The notes: generated from the letters alone by a model not told the origin. DNA of 64,000 nt from Thermoflexibacter ruber (GCF_900113045.1 NZ_FONY01000019.1:32722-96721), one strand, 5' to 3'. Shown: positions 1 through 8,632, counted from the stretch's first letter. Numbers and translations are program-made.

Positions 1-2
1 TA

Positions 3-812
3 GGCTTGTTAGATGCGTACTATTTGCGCAAAGAGGAGGAGGTAATAGAGTTTACTAACCGCTTGTCAGCCAGCGAAGTAAGTGAGGAAATAGCAGAAGT
101 AGAGGCTGTTTCCATAGATTTGTTAGATGCTTATTATTTGCGCAAAGAGGAGGAGGCGAGAGAGATTGAGTATGTAAAGCAATTAGCTGTTTTTGAAAAC
201 CTAACAGAAGCAGACTTTTTAGCAAATAACGATGGAAGAGAAGAACATGAAAGTAGTACCTTGTTAGATGATTATACTTTGAGAAAAGAGGAAGAAGGAC
301 AAGCATACCAAGAGATGAATGGTCATCTTGATTTTTCTCCCCAGTTTGATGAGGAGCTATCTGATGAGGTAGAGAAAGACAATTTATTGACGGATACTTC
401 TATTTATTTTTCAGATGAAGATGTTTTAGATGTGCTGAGTCAAAAGGAAATTACAGCGGAATTTGATACAACGAACTTTTTTGATGAACATCAACAAGAG
501 CATACACCAACAGTGATTAAACCTACTTATAAAAAATCTTCGCAAGAATACCAGCGAAGTATTATCGACCAATTTATTAAAGAAAGCCCTACTATTCAGA
601 TAAATAGAGAGAGGCTCAACGAGCCAAGCATAGACCTTGCAGAGGAGAGTACAAAGGAGAATGAACGAGCTGCTTCTGAGTTTTTAGCAAAAATTTATAT
701 CAAACAAGGAAATAAACAAAAGGCTATTGAGATTTATCAGCGATTAAGTTTGAAAAATCCAGAAAAAAGTAGTTACTTTGCACTCCAAATTGAAAATCTG
801 AAAAACTCATAA
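3..812 (+). CDS. TPR-containing protein with repeated LLDAYYLRKEEE motif (5' end outside window)
   Basis: The reading frame is open to the left edge of the window, so the true start lies upstream; the TTG at position 6 sits inside the first repeat. The visible part is very acidic. It carries three copies of a short motif, LLD(A/D)Y(Y/T)LRKEEE, encoded at about 6-41, 120-155 and 261-296. The last 50 residues (AAEFLAKIY-like helix, then GNKQKAIEIYQRL and a NPEKSSYFA turn) look like a C-terminal tetratricopeptide repeat. It lies 48 bases before secG in the same direction, so the two are probably cotranscribed. TPR proteins next to secG are familiar in Bacteroidota, but I cannot assign a function. 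The repeats may be linear binding motifs (inference). Confidence 0.75.
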   Translation, partial: GLLDAYYLRKEEEVIEFTNRLSASEVSEEIAEVEAVSIDLLDAYYLRKEEEAREIEYVKQLAVFENLTEADFLANNDGREEHESSTLLDDYTLRKEEEGQAYQEMNGHLDFSPQFDEELSDEVEKDNLLTDTSIYFSDEDVLDVLSQKEITAEFDTTNFFDEHQQEHTPTVIKPTYKKSSQEYQRSIIDQFIKESPTIQINRERLNEPSIDLAEESTKENERAASEFLAKIYIKQGNKQKAIEIYQRLSLKNPEKSSYFALQIENLKNS

Positions 813-860
813 CCGTTTGGAGTAGGTTTTAACTTGATAGACTTTAAAATATAAATTACA

Positions 861-1217
861 ATGACAGGATTAATTATCGGTGTAATCATCGTAGTAGCGG
901 TGTTACTAATTTTAGTGGTTTTGGCACAGAATCCTAAAAGCAGTGGAAGTGCAGGTGGATTGGCTTTCTCTGGAGCAAATCAGCTAATGGGTGCAAAGCG
1001 CAGTGCAGATGTTTTTGAAAAATTAACTTGGGGATTTGCTATTACTATCATGGTGCTTGCTTTGACTGCTAATATCGTGATAGAAAAACCAGAAGCAGGC
1101 GAAGGTTTCTCAAGCCCTAACGTAGAGGCAGCAAAGGAAAAATCTACTCTTCCCTCAACCACTACAGACACTACCTCTACTTCTACACCTACCATTACTA
1201 TAGACAGTGCAAAATAG
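861..1217 (+). CDS. secG: Preprotein translocase subunit SecG
   Basis: SecG is the small non-essential subunit of the SecYEG inner-membrane translocon. The 118-residue product has two membrane helices, at about residues 2-22 (LIIGVIIVVAVLLILVVLAQ) and 55-73. Between them is the conserved glycine-rich cytoplasmic loop with SSGSAGGLAF and GANQLMG. The C-terminus, from about residue 80, is an extra tail rich in Ser, Thr and Pro, common in Bacteroidota SecG and probably disordered. The gene follows the TPR gene closely and ends at a hairpin terminator. Family assignment is confident. Confidence 0.93.
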   Translation: MTGLIIGVIIVVAVLLILVVLAQNPKSSGSAGGLAFSGANQLMGAKRSADVFEKLTWGFAITIMVLALTANIVIEKPEAGEGFSSPNVEAAKEKSTLPSTTTDTTSTSTPTITIDSAK

Positions 1218-1245
1218 GTAATGATGCCTAAAATAGTTCTTTATG

Positions 1246-1295
1246 CAGCCTTATGAGGTTTATCCAAAACCTGTAAGGCTGTATATATTTTGTTT
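1246..1295 (+). terminator. Rho-independent terminator after secG
   Basis: Arms CAGCCTTA...AGGTTT (1246-1261) and AAACCT...TAAGGCTG (1267-1281) form an imperfect hairpin followed by a T-rich run (TTTTGTTTTTATT). It lies 28 bases past the secG stop and also faces the end of the convergent LRR gene. Confidence 0.7.
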
Positions 1296-1973
1296 TTATT
1301 CTACAACTATATCAGGAAGTAGCTTTTTAAGGTTTTGAATTTCTTTTTGTGCTTCAGGGGACTGCATTTTCAAGATGAGTTTTTTCAGATTGCGGCTATA
1401 TCCTAAATCACTGAGAACCTTTTTCAGATGAATTTGATTATTTCCCGCAAGGTTTATCTCTTCTAATCTTGCTAAATTGCTAAATACTTCGGGCAGTTCG
1501 CCAAGTTGATTATTGGATAGGTCTAACTTTCTCAAAAAACTGAGGTCGTCTAAAGAAGGAGGAACAGTAAGAAGTTGATTATTGGATAGATTCAACTCTT
1601 GGAGTTGTGCTAAGTTTTGGATTTGTTCGGGAATTTGGCTAATTTGATTGTTGCTCAGGTCTAACACTTGCAAGTTCTTGCATTGGAAAACTTCTGCGGG
1701 GATTGCGTCTAATCTTTGATTACTAAGATTAATTTTAAATACTTTTTGAGGATTTTTGCTTATTTCACTAAGCGAGGTATAAGTTTCATATTCATTAAGT
1801 TCCGTTTCTGTCAATAAATTCGCTTGCTTTTCTGTACCTGTTTTTTCTGTTTTGCCTCTCAGCAAGTCTAAAATCTGTTCGTTGATGGCTGTAACGATTT
1901 CTGCATTTACAAAGTATAATGCAATATACGCCAATACAATGAAAACAAGGAGATTACGAAGTCTTTTTATCAT
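1296..1973 (-). CDS. Leucine-rich repeat protein with N-terminal membrane anchor
   Basis: The product has 225 residues. Residues 8-24 form a hydrophobic helix (LLVFIVLAYIALYFV), so it is probably membrane-anchored with the rest on the periplasmic side. Residues 78-205 contain about five leucine-rich repeats with a 23-residue period, pattern L..LdLSNNqL..(I/L)P, the bacterial 'IP/LP' LRR class used for protein binding. There is no enzymatic domain. It is the last gene of a minus-strand series after the ABC permease, 39 bases downstream. The ligand cannot be deduced. Family call is confident; role is unknown. Confidence 0.85.
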   Translation of the reverse strand: MIKRLRNLLVFIVLAYIALYFVNAEIVTAINEQILDLLRGKTEKTGTEKQANLLTETELNEYETYTSLSEISKNPQKVFKINLSNQRLDAIPAEVFQCKNLQVLDLSNNQISQIPEQIQNLAQLQELNLSNNQLLTVPPSLDDLSFLRKLDLSNNQLGELPEVFSNLARLEEINLAGNNQIHLKKVLSDLGYSRNLKKLILKMQSPEAQKEIQNLKKLLPDIVVE

Positions 1974-2012
1974 AGTATAGTGAGTAAATAGTTAGTTGCT
2001 TCAGTTGAGGTT

Positions 2013-2984
2013 TTATCTCAAGCGATGTTTTAGTTTATCTATTAAAACTGCCCCAACGATAATCAAACCAATAATGATTTCTTGCACATAGTTGGGTACG
2101 CCCAGCATATTACACCCATTTCTCAATACTGCCATCATCAACGCCCCTATCAAAGAACCTACGGCACTGCCCTCACCCCCGCTCAGAGAACCTCCACCTA
2201 TGACTACTGCGGCAATAATATCCAATTCCATACCATTGGCGGCGGTAGGGTCGCCTACGGTCAGATTGCTGAACTGCATGATAGCCGCAATGCCTGTGAA
2301 AACCCCACTGAGCATGTAGATAAGGATTTTATATTTGCTGATATTGATTCCGCAAAGACGGGCAGTTTGCTCATTAGAACCTATAGCAAAAATATAGCGT
2401 CCTAAGATAGTGTACTTTAAAATAATGGAAAGAATAACTACCAAAATCAGCATAATCCAGACCGAAGCACCCAAAACCAGCCATTCACTTTCAGGTTCTA
2501 CCAACATGAGTGAGGTCATGGAGTTAGCAGGTGAGGCTACGGTCTGCTCGTTGGCTAACCACTTGGCTACTCCTCTGGCTATCTGCATCATACCTAAGGT
2601 AACGATAAAAGGTACGATGCGAAATTGGGAAATGACCAAACCTGTGATTACTCCACAAGCCATGCAAGCAAAAATGCTCAACATCGCCGCCAATAGAGAA
2701 ACTTGTCCACTTGCTTGCCCGTCTAAACCACTCATATTTAACACTTTGGCAATAACTACCGTGCCAAGAGCAATCTGAGAACCTACGCTCAGGTCAATAC
2801 CCCCTGAGATAATCACCATAGTTGCTCCCATTGCCGCAATGCCTACGATGACTGTTTGGGTAAAAATGGTTTTGATATTAAAAAATGAATAAAAAGCTGG
2901 AGGGCAGAGAATAACAAATAAGAGAAAGACAAAAAGTAAACCGAAATAGGGGCTAAATCTGAAAAGGATTTGTTTAAAATTCAT
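2013..2984 (-). CDS. ABC transporter permease, ribose/sugar type (RbsC-like)
   Basis: This 323-residue integral membrane protein is of the BPD_transp_2 family, which forms the channel of ribose, xylose and autoinducer-2 importers. Visible hallmarks are the early GGIDLSVGSQIAL segment, the cytoplasmic loop FAIGSNEQTARLCGI (about residues 197-211), and the GGGSLSGGEGSAVGSLIGAL segment near the C-terminus, with eight to ten hydrophobic helices. Such permeases normally sit beside an RbsA-type ATPase and an RbsB-type binding protein. Neither is adjacent here: the neighbours are a response regulator upstream and an LRR protein downstream. The partners must be encoded elsewhere or are missing. The substrate is unknown. 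Confidence 0.88.
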   Translation of the reverse strand: MNFKQILFRFSPYFGLLFVFLLFVILCPPAFYSFFNIKTIFTQTVIVGIAAMGATMVIISGGIDLSVGSQIALGTVVIAKVLNMSGLDGQASGQVSLLAAMLSIFACMACGVITGLVISQFRIVPFIVTLGMMQIARGVAKWLANEQTVASPANSMTSLMLVEPESEWLVLGASVWIMLILVVILSIILKYTILGRYIFAIGSNEQTARLCGINISKYKILIYMLSGVFTGIAAIMQFSNLTVGDPTAANGMELDIIAAVVIGGGSLSGGEGSAVGSLIGALMMAVLRNGCNMLGVPNYVQEIIIGLIIVGAVLIDKLKHRLR

Positions 2985-3101
2985 ATTACTACATAGATTA
3001 TGTCTTAATTCACTACTTTACTCTTTGACTTTATGTGCTTGTATTAATGAAAGAGGTTAAATAATTCTCTCAGGCTTTTTATTGGAGAAAGGTGGACTTC
3101 A

Positions 3102-3476
3102 CTAAGTCCCAACGTATTTACTTACTACACTTAGTATCCGTTCTTTGTCAATAGGCTTATTGACTACGTCAGCAAAGCCATCTTCTTTGAATTTTTGGAT
3201 AGCTTCTTCTGTAACGTAAGCAGTAACAGCTACCACAGGAAGATATCTAAAGTGTTCGTTTGCTCGGATTTTTTGCAATACTTCCACTCCTGTCATCTGC
3301 TCTCCTCCCAAATTAATATCCATAAGTACCAAAGCATAATCATTTTTTTCTACCATTTCAATCGCCTTTTGCCCATTCGTAGCGGTGTCTAAGTCGCAGT
3401 AGCTTTCAATGAATTTTTTTAGTACAATAACATTGATGGGATTATCCTCTACCACAAGTATTTTTTTGTTTGCCAT
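3102..3476 (-). CDS. Single-domain response regulator (CheY-like)
   Basis: The 124-residue protein is only a receiver domain. The acidic pair E10-D11, phospho-acceptor D53 (LVLMDINLGG), T85 (VVAVTAY) and K107 (VVNKPID) are all present, so it should be phosphorylatable. There is no output domain, so it would act by protein contact or as a phosphorelay intermediate. No histidine kinase is adjacent; its partner could be one of the hybrid kinases elsewhere in this window (inference only). The sequence resembles receivers cut from hybrid kinases (DNPINVIVLKKFIE). Confidence 0.93.
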   Translation of the reverse strand: MANKKILVVEDNPINVIVLKKFIESYCDLDTATNGQKAIEMVEKNDYALVLMDINLGGEQMTGVEVLQKIRANEHFRYLPVVAVTAYVTEEAIQKFKEDGFADVVNKPIDKERILSVVSKYVGT

Positions 3477-3519
3477 GATTTAGTAAAGCTAATAAGATAA
3501 TCAATATTACAAAGCAAAA

Positions 3520-3548
3520 CAAAATTAGCGAAAAGTTGCTAAATACAA
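3520..3548 (-). promoter_or_regulatory. Candidate Bacteroidota promoter for the response regulator
   Basis: Read on the minus strand: TTG (3548-3546), 18 nt, then TAATTTTG (3527-3520), matching the -7 consensus TAnnTTTG. It lies about 45 bases before the start codon. The spacer is slightly shorter than usual. Confidence 0.45.
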
Positions 3549-3559
3549 TTTTGAAAGTG

Positions 3560-4864
3560 TTAAATTTCCTTAGAAATATGATAAATTGTATCAACTAATC
3601 TATCCAAGTCTTTCAATTGGGTATAGACATGAGGCGTAACTCTTACTCCGTTGATATTTTCCCAGTTGATGCCAGTGGTATGGATTCGGGCTTTTTTGAA
3701 CAAAGCAGAGGATAAGTCCGCCACGGTCATGCCTTTGAGAGCAAAGGTAGCAATCGCCCCAGAAAAGTCAAGGTGCAAAGAAGTCTGCACGCTAAAACCC
3801 TTGATATTCATAGCTTTTTCTACCCAGTAGTTTTTTAAATAGTGTAGTCGCTTTTGCTTTCTTAGTGAGCCAATAGCGTTGTGAAAATTAACTGCATAGC
3901 CTGTTGCCATCTCCGTAGGGAAGGAGCGAGTACCTAACACCTCAAACTTGCGAATGTCGCTACTTTGTGGGTTATCAGAAGCAAACATCGTCCAAATTTC
4001 ACTGATTCTCTCTTTTTTAATATACATCATACCTGTTCCAAAAGGGGCAGAAAGCCACTTGTGCAGGCTTGTACCAAAAAAATCTCCTTCTAAGTCAGGA
4101 ATCTTGAAGTCAAAATGAGCGAAAGAATGTGCCCCATCTATGAGAATATAAATATTTTTATTTTTCCTGCGTATCATTTGACTGATTTGCTTGGCAGGGA
4201 GAAGCTGCCCGCACCAATTAATCAGGTGCGTAATCATGACCACTTTGGTCTTATCCGTCATCTGCTCCTCATACTTCCTTACCAAATACTCAATATCTTC
4301 GGAAGGTAAGTCTAAGTTAATCCATTTTAGTACAATTCCATCTCTTTTTTCTCTTTGCCTCCAAGCATGAATCATGTTCGGATAATCTTGCTTAGTAAGC
4401 ACAACCTCATCGCCTTTTTTCAGGTTCAGACCAAAAATAACGGTTTCTAAGGCTTCTGTAGCATTGCGATTAATGGCTATTTCCTCTGGAGAAGTGCCTG
4501 CTAAATCTGCTAACTTCAGCCTCAAACCTTCCCTTCCCTCGTCTAAAGTTCGCCACATGTAATAGCTGGGGGCTTCGTTACTTAGGCGGTTGTATCTGTC
4601 CAAAGCATCTTGTACGATGACTGGTTGTGGACTTACCCCGCCGTTATTAAAATTAATTACATTAGGAGAAATAGTATAGGATTGTTGTACCCATACCCAA
4701 TAGTCCTCATTTTTAGTAACATCTTCGTCAAAAGGGATTTGTGGGATATGATATAGCTTTTTGTCTAATTCCTTAGCTACGGTTTCTATGGAAGGACTGA
4801 TTGATAATACTCCCGCTACTCCTCCCAATATTTTAACAAAATCTCGGCGTGAATTTCTATCCAT
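3560..4864 (-). CDS. Tat-exported class V aminotransferase family PLP enzyme (isopenicillin-N epimerase-like)
   Basis: The 434-residue protein is a fold-type I PLP enzyme of the class V/cysteine desulfurase family, isopenicillin N epimerase-like branch. The cofactor lysine is K269 in GTSLHKWLSAPFG, preceded by D243 in LIDGAHSFAH, which binds the pyridine nitrogen. N73-NGGVS matches the start of the substrate pocket. Residues 5-25 form a twin-arginine signal (SRRDFVKILGG followed by a hydrophobic stretch), so the enzyme is predicted to be exported folded with PLP. Substrate is unknown; amino acid epimerisation, desulfuration or transamination are all possible. It is divergent from the carboxylase gene at 5091. 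Confidence 0.87.
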   Translation of the reverse strand: MDRNSRRDFVKILGGVAGVLSISPSIETVAKELDKKLYHIPQIPFDEDVTKNEDYWVWVQQSYTISPNVINFNNGGVSPQPVIVQDALDRYNRLSNEAPSYYMWRTLDEGREGLRLKLADLAGTSPEEIAINRNATEALETVIFGLNLKKGDEVVLTKQDYPNMIHAWRQREKRDGIVLKWINLDLPSEDIEYLVRKYEEQMTDKTKVVMITHLINWCGQLLPAKQISQMIRRKNKNIYILIDGAHSFAHFDFKIPDLEGDFFGTSLHKWLSAPFGTGMMYIKKERISEIWTMFASDNPQSSDIRKFEVLGTRSFPTEMATGYAVNFHNAIGSLRKQKRLHYLKNYWVEKAMNIKGFSVQTSLHLDFSGAIATFALKGMTVADLSSALFKKARIHTTGINWENINGVRVTPHVYTQLKDLDRLVDTIYHISKEI

Positions 4865-5036
4865 TTGTGTAATTATTTAAAATATTCCCTACTTAGACTT
4901 AATTAGCATGATAAATCTATTATTTTTTTCTTTAAAACAAGAAAATGGAAACCACTTTTCTGCTCAAAAATTTAACTTGGGTGGGATAAGCAGGTTATTT
5001 TTTCTGTAATTAAAGATTTTGTACGAAAAGTTACTG

Positions 5037-5044
5037 TAATTTTG
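5037..5044 (+). promoter_or_regulatory. Possible -7 element upstream of the carboxylase gene
   Basis: TAATTTTG fits TAnnTTTG and lies 47 bases before the ATG at 5091. No TTG is present at the ideal upstream distance (the nearest leaves only 15 nt), so support is partial. The 226-base divergent interval 4865-5090 holds nothing else that I recognise. Confidence 0.3.
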
Positions 5045-5090
5045 AAAGGAGAATTGAAAACTAATCATCAAATTATTTTAACAATAAACA

Positions 5091-6725
5091 ATGAGCATAG
5101 ATTTAGAATTTAATAAGAATGAAGACCAAATCAAACAACTAATTTATCAGCTAAAAACTAAACATGAAAAAGTAAAGCTTGGCGGTGGAGAAAAACGCAT
5201 ACAAGCACAACACAAGCAAGGGAAACTCACTGCCAGACAACGTATTGATTTATTAATAGACAAAGATAAACCTTTTTTGGAGATAGGTGCTTTTGCGGCC
5301 GATGGAATGTATGAAGAAGTAGGGGGGTGCCCCTCGGCTGGTGTAGTAACAGGTATAGGATACATCTCTGGTCGTCAGGCGGTTATCGTGGCGAATGATG
5401 CTACTGTAAAAGCAGGAGCGTGGTTTCCAATGACTGCTAAAAAGAATTTGAGGGCGCAGGAAATCAGTATGGAAAATCGGCTGCCTATTGTTTACTTGGT
5501 GGACAGTGCAGGGGTATTTTTACCTATGCAAGATGAGGTTTTTCCTGATAAAGAGCATTTTGGACGCATTTTTAGAAATAATGCGATTATGTCTGCTAAG
5601 GGTATTGTGCAGATTGCGGCAATCATGGGGAGTTGTGTGGCGGGTGGGGCTTACTTACCCATTATGTCTGACGAGGCACTCATTGTGGAGGGTACAGGAA
5701 GTGTATTTTTAGCGGGTTCGTATTTGGTCAAATCTGCCATCGGGGAAAATATTGATAATGAAACGCTTGGTGGAGCAGCTACGCACTGCGAAATCTCTGG
5801 CGTTACAGACTACAAAATGCCTAATGATGAGGTTTGCTTGCAAACTATCCGCAATATTTTTGACAAAATGGGAGAAACAAGAAAAGCTGGTTTTCATAGA
5901 GCTACTCCCGCTCTCCCCAAATTGGACGAAAAAGAAATCTATGGTATTTTGCCTGCGGACAGAGTTAAACCTTACGATATGTTAGAAATTATTTTACGAT
6001 TGGTAGATAATTCTGATTTTCAGCAGTACAAAGAAAAATATGGGCAAACGCTGATTTGTGGTTTGGGACGCATAGACGGCTGGGCAGTAGGAATCGTTGC
6101 TAACCAAAGGAAAGTAGTCAAATCTAAAAAAGGCGAGATACAAATGGGGGGAGTAATTTACTCTGACTCCGCAGATAAAGCAACTCGCTTTATTATGAAT
6201 TGTAACCAAAAGCGTATTCCTTTAGTCTTTTTACAAGATGTTTCAGGCTTTATGGTAGGTAGCCGTGCCGAGCATGGAGGCATCATTAAAGACGGCGCAA
6301 AAATGGTCAATGCCATGTCCAACTCTGTGGTACCTAAGTTTACGATTATCATTGGTAACTCTTATGGAGCGGGTAATTATGCCATGTGTGGCAAAGCGTA
6401 TGACCCACGCTTGATTTACTCTTGGGTAACAGGACAAATGGCAGTAATGAGTGGAGCTTCTGCGGCAAAAACGCTTTTGCAAATCAAAGTTTCTTCTATG
6501 GAAGCCAAAGGACAAAAGCTCACAGAAGAGGAGCAGAATACCTTGCTTAATGAAATTACAGAAAAATACAATGAGCAGCTCTCTCCTTACTATGCAGCGG
6601 CTCGTCTATGGACAGACGGGGTAATAGACCCCTTAGAAACGCGCAAGGTAATTTCTATGGGCATAGAAGCAGCCAATCATGCTCCTATCAAGAAAAGATA
6701 CAACGTAGGGGTAATACAAACTTGA
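5091..6725 (+). CDS. Acyl-CoA carboxylase, carboxyltransferase (beta) subunit, MCC-like
   Basis: This is the 544-residue carboxyltransferase subunit of a biotin-dependent acyl-CoA carboxylase. It transfers carboxyl from carboxybiotin to an acyl-CoA. Two crotonase-like halves are visible: N-terminal with VANDATVKAGAWFPMT, LRAQEISMENRLP, MGSCVAGGAYLP and GGAATHC; C-terminal with LQDVSGFMVG and GNSYGAGNYAMCGKAYDPR. The LRAQEI and SCVAGGAY segments resemble methylcrotonoyl-CoA carboxylase beta (leucine degradation) more than propionyl-CoA carboxylase. No biotin carboxylase/carrier gene is adjacent. The length fits the family. Substrate specificity is an inference. Confidence 0.9.
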   Translation: MSIDLEFNKNEDQIKQLIYQLKTKHEKVKLGGGEKRIQAQHKQGKLTARQRIDLLIDKDKPFLEIGAFAADGMYEEVGGCPSAGVVTGIGYISGRQAVIVANDATVKAGAWFPMTAKKNLRAQEISMENRLPIVYLVDSAGVFLPMQDEVFPDKEHFGRIFRNNAIMSAKGIVQIAAIMGSCVAGGAYLPIMSDEALIVEGTGSVFLAGSYLVKSAIGENIDNETLGGAATHCEISGVTDYKMPNDEVCLQTIRNIFDKMGETRKAGFHRATPALPKLDEKEIYGILPADRVKPYDMLEIILRLVDNSDFQQYKEKYGQTLICGLGRIDGWAVGIVANQRKVVKSKKGEIQMGGVIYSDSADKATRFIMNCNQKRIPLVFLQDVSGFMVGSRAEHGGIIKDGAKMVNAMSNSVVPKFTIIIGNSYGAGNYAMCGKAYDPRLIYSWVTGQMAVMSGASAAKTLLQIKVSSMEAKGQKLTEEEQNTLLNEITEKYNEQLSPYYAAARLWTDGVIDPLETRKVISMGIEAANHAPIKKRYNVGVIQT

Positions 6726-6760
6726 AAATTTAATGCTATTCAAAACTAAACGAAGTTAAA

Positions 6761-6801
6761 AGCAAAAAAGCCCACCAGTTTGCTGGTAAGGGCTTTTTGC
6801 T
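6761..6801. terminator. Bidirectional terminator between convergent genes
   Basis: AGCAAAAAAGCCC-ACCAG-TTTG-CTGGT-AA-GGGCTTTTTGCT forms a long hairpin with an A-run on the left and a T-run on the right, so it can serve both the carboxylase gene (plus) and the GMC oxidoreductase gene (minus). Confidence 0.85.
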
Positions 6802-6822
6802 TGAGCATATATTAAAAAAGAA

Positions 6823-8535
6823 TTAAATATTGCCTTTCTTCATCTCTTTCACCGCATAGTCGCAAGCGCGAGCCGTAAATGCCATGTAGCTCAAAGAAGG
6901 GTTTTGGCAACCCGCAGAAGTCATAAACGAACCGTCAGTAACAAATACATTTTTTACTGCGTGCATTTGATTGAAACCGTTTAATACAGAAGTCTTGGGG
7001 TCTTTGCCCATGCGTGCAGTTCCCATTTCGTGGATACCCATGCCAGGGAAAGAACCGTTGTCGTAAGTATTTACGTTTTTCAATCCCGCGGCTTCGAGCA
7101 TTTCTGCGGCATCGTTCATCATGTCTTTACGCATCTTCATTTCATTTTCTTTGAACTCACAGTCAATAGTGAGCGTAGGCATTCCCCACTTGTCTAACTT
7201 TTCCTTGTTCAGGTAAGCCCTATTTTCTTGGTAAGGTAGGCACTCTCCAAAAGCGGTCATGCCCATAGTCCAGTTACCGGGAACGAGTAAGGATTCTTTG
7301 AAATCTTTACCTACGCCCATCTCAGCTACTCCTCTTTGCCAACCAGAGCGACTTGCGCTACCTTGGTAGCCAAAGCCACGAATATAATCTCTGTCATTTT
7401 TACCTATGTTGCGGAATCTTGGAATGTAGAACCCGTTTGCTCTTCTTCCAAAATAGTATTGGTCTTCAAATCCTTCGTAAGTTCCTGAAGCACCGCAACG
7501 GAAGTGGTGGTCCATAAGGTTTCGTCCTAATTGGTCGCTGTCGTTGCCCAAGCCATTAGGGAAGCGGTTAGAAATGGAATTGAGCAAAATCAACGTAGTA
7601 CCAAGTGTAGAGGCGTTCATAAAGATAATTTTTGCATAGAACTCCATGATGTTGTCTTTATTAGTAGCATCTATCACTCTTACCCCACTTGCCTTGCCTG
7701 TTTTTTCATCATATATTACTTCTTTGACGATAGATAGCGGTCTTACTGTCAAGTTTCCTGTTTTCATAGCAGCGGGCAGGGTAGCTGATTGGGTACTGAA
7801 ATAAGCTCCATAGCTACAACCTCTGCTACACAAGTTGCGGTATTGGCAGGCGGCACGCCCGTTGATGCCTTGTGTAAGATTTGCCACCCGACCAATAGTC
7901 ATAATTCGGTCTTTGAAATTTTCTTTAATTTTTGCTGCTACGTGCTTTTCTAAGCAGTTCATCTCCATAGGTGGCAAAAACTGCCCATCAGGAAGTTGGG
8001 GAAGCCCCTCTTTTTGCCCACTGATGCCTGCAAATTTTTCTACATAATCGTACCAAGGAGCGATGTCTTTGTAGCGTATAGGCCAATCGATAGCAATACC
8101 TTCTTTGGCATTTGCCTCGAAGTCCATTTCGCTTAGGCGATACGACTGCCTACCCCACATGATAGACTTACCCCCTACAATGTTTGGACGATACCAGTCA
8201 AAACGTTTTATTTCTGTGTAAGGGGAGTCTTCATCGTTGAACCAATATTTTTCGTTGTGTTCGCTATAAGGATAATCGCGGCTAAGAAATGGGTGGGACT
8301 GACGCTGTTTGTCAGTAATACGACCGCGATATTTAAACTCCCAAGGGTGCTTGAAAGCGGTTTCATATTCTCCATGTTTGAGTTCCCAGCCTTTGTCGAG
8401 CATGAGGACTTTCAAACCTTTTTCACAAAGTTCTTTTGCCGCCCAGCCACCACTGATGCCAGAACCTACTACGATAGCATCATAAGTATTTTGCTGTTTG
8501 GCTTTCAAATTCAAATTTACTTCTAAACCAGCCAT
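6823..8535 (-). CDS. GMC family FAD-dependent oxidoreductase
   Basis: The 570-residue flavoprotein is of the glucose-methanol-choline family and oxidises an alcohol or sugar hydroxyl. The FAD-binding dinucleotide motif is at residues 21-31 (IVVGSGISGG), followed by the LMLDKG strand. H502 (GIHEMGTARMG) and N545 (CQNPSLSYMA) correspond to the conserved His/Asn active-site pair of the family. It has no signal peptide of its own. The gene directly upstream encodes a gluconate 2-dehydrogenase subunit 3-type protein with a Tat signal, so the flavoprotein could be co-exported with it, as in three-subunit membrane dehydrogenases. No cytochrome c subunit is adjacent. Substrate unknown. Confidence 0.9.
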   Translation of the reverse strand: MAGLEVNLNLKAKQQNTYDAIVVGSGISGGWAAKELCEKGLKVLMLDKGWELKHGEYETAFKHPWEFKYRGRITDKQRQSHPFLSRDYPYSEHNEKYWFNDEDSPYTEIKRFDWYRPNIVGGKSIMWGRQSYRLSEMDFEANAKEGIAIDWPIRYKDIAPWYDYVEKFAGISGQKEGLPQLPDGQFLPPMEMNCLEKHVAAKIKENFKDRIMTIGRVANLTQGINGRAACQYRNLCSRGCSYGAYFSTQSATLPAAMKTGNLTVRPLSIVKEVIYDEKTGKASGVRVIDATNKDNIMEFYAKIIFMNASTLGTTLILLNSISNRFPNGLGNDSDQLGRNLMDHHFRCGASGTYEGFEDQYYFGRRANGFYIPRFRNIGKNDRDYIRGFGYQGSASRSGWQRGVAEMGVGKDFKESLLVPGNWTMGMTAFGECLPYQENRAYLNKEKLDKWGMPTLTIDCEFKENEMKMRKDMMNDAAEMLEAAGLKNVNTYDNGSFPGMGIHEMGTARMGKDPKTSVLNGFNQMHAVKNVFVTDGSFMTSAGCQNPSLSYMAFTARACDYAVKEMKKGNI

Positions 8536-8540
8536 ATTTA

Positions 8541-8627
8541 ATGATGAGTTATAAATTATGAGTTAAGAATGATGAGTTATAAATTACTAATTACCAATGA
8601 CGAATTAGTAATTATCAATTAGTAATT
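8541..8627. repeat. Intergenic direct and inverted AT-rich repeats
   Basis: An exact 18-base direct repeat, ATGATGAGTTATAAATTA, occurs at 8541-8558 and 8569-8586. It is followed by AATTACTAATT (8582-8592) and two copies of its inverse, AATTAGTAATT (8603-8613 and 8617-8627), which can pair with it. The block fills the gap between the two oxidoreductase subunit genes. Confidence 0.75.
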
Positions 8628-8632
8628 TGGCA

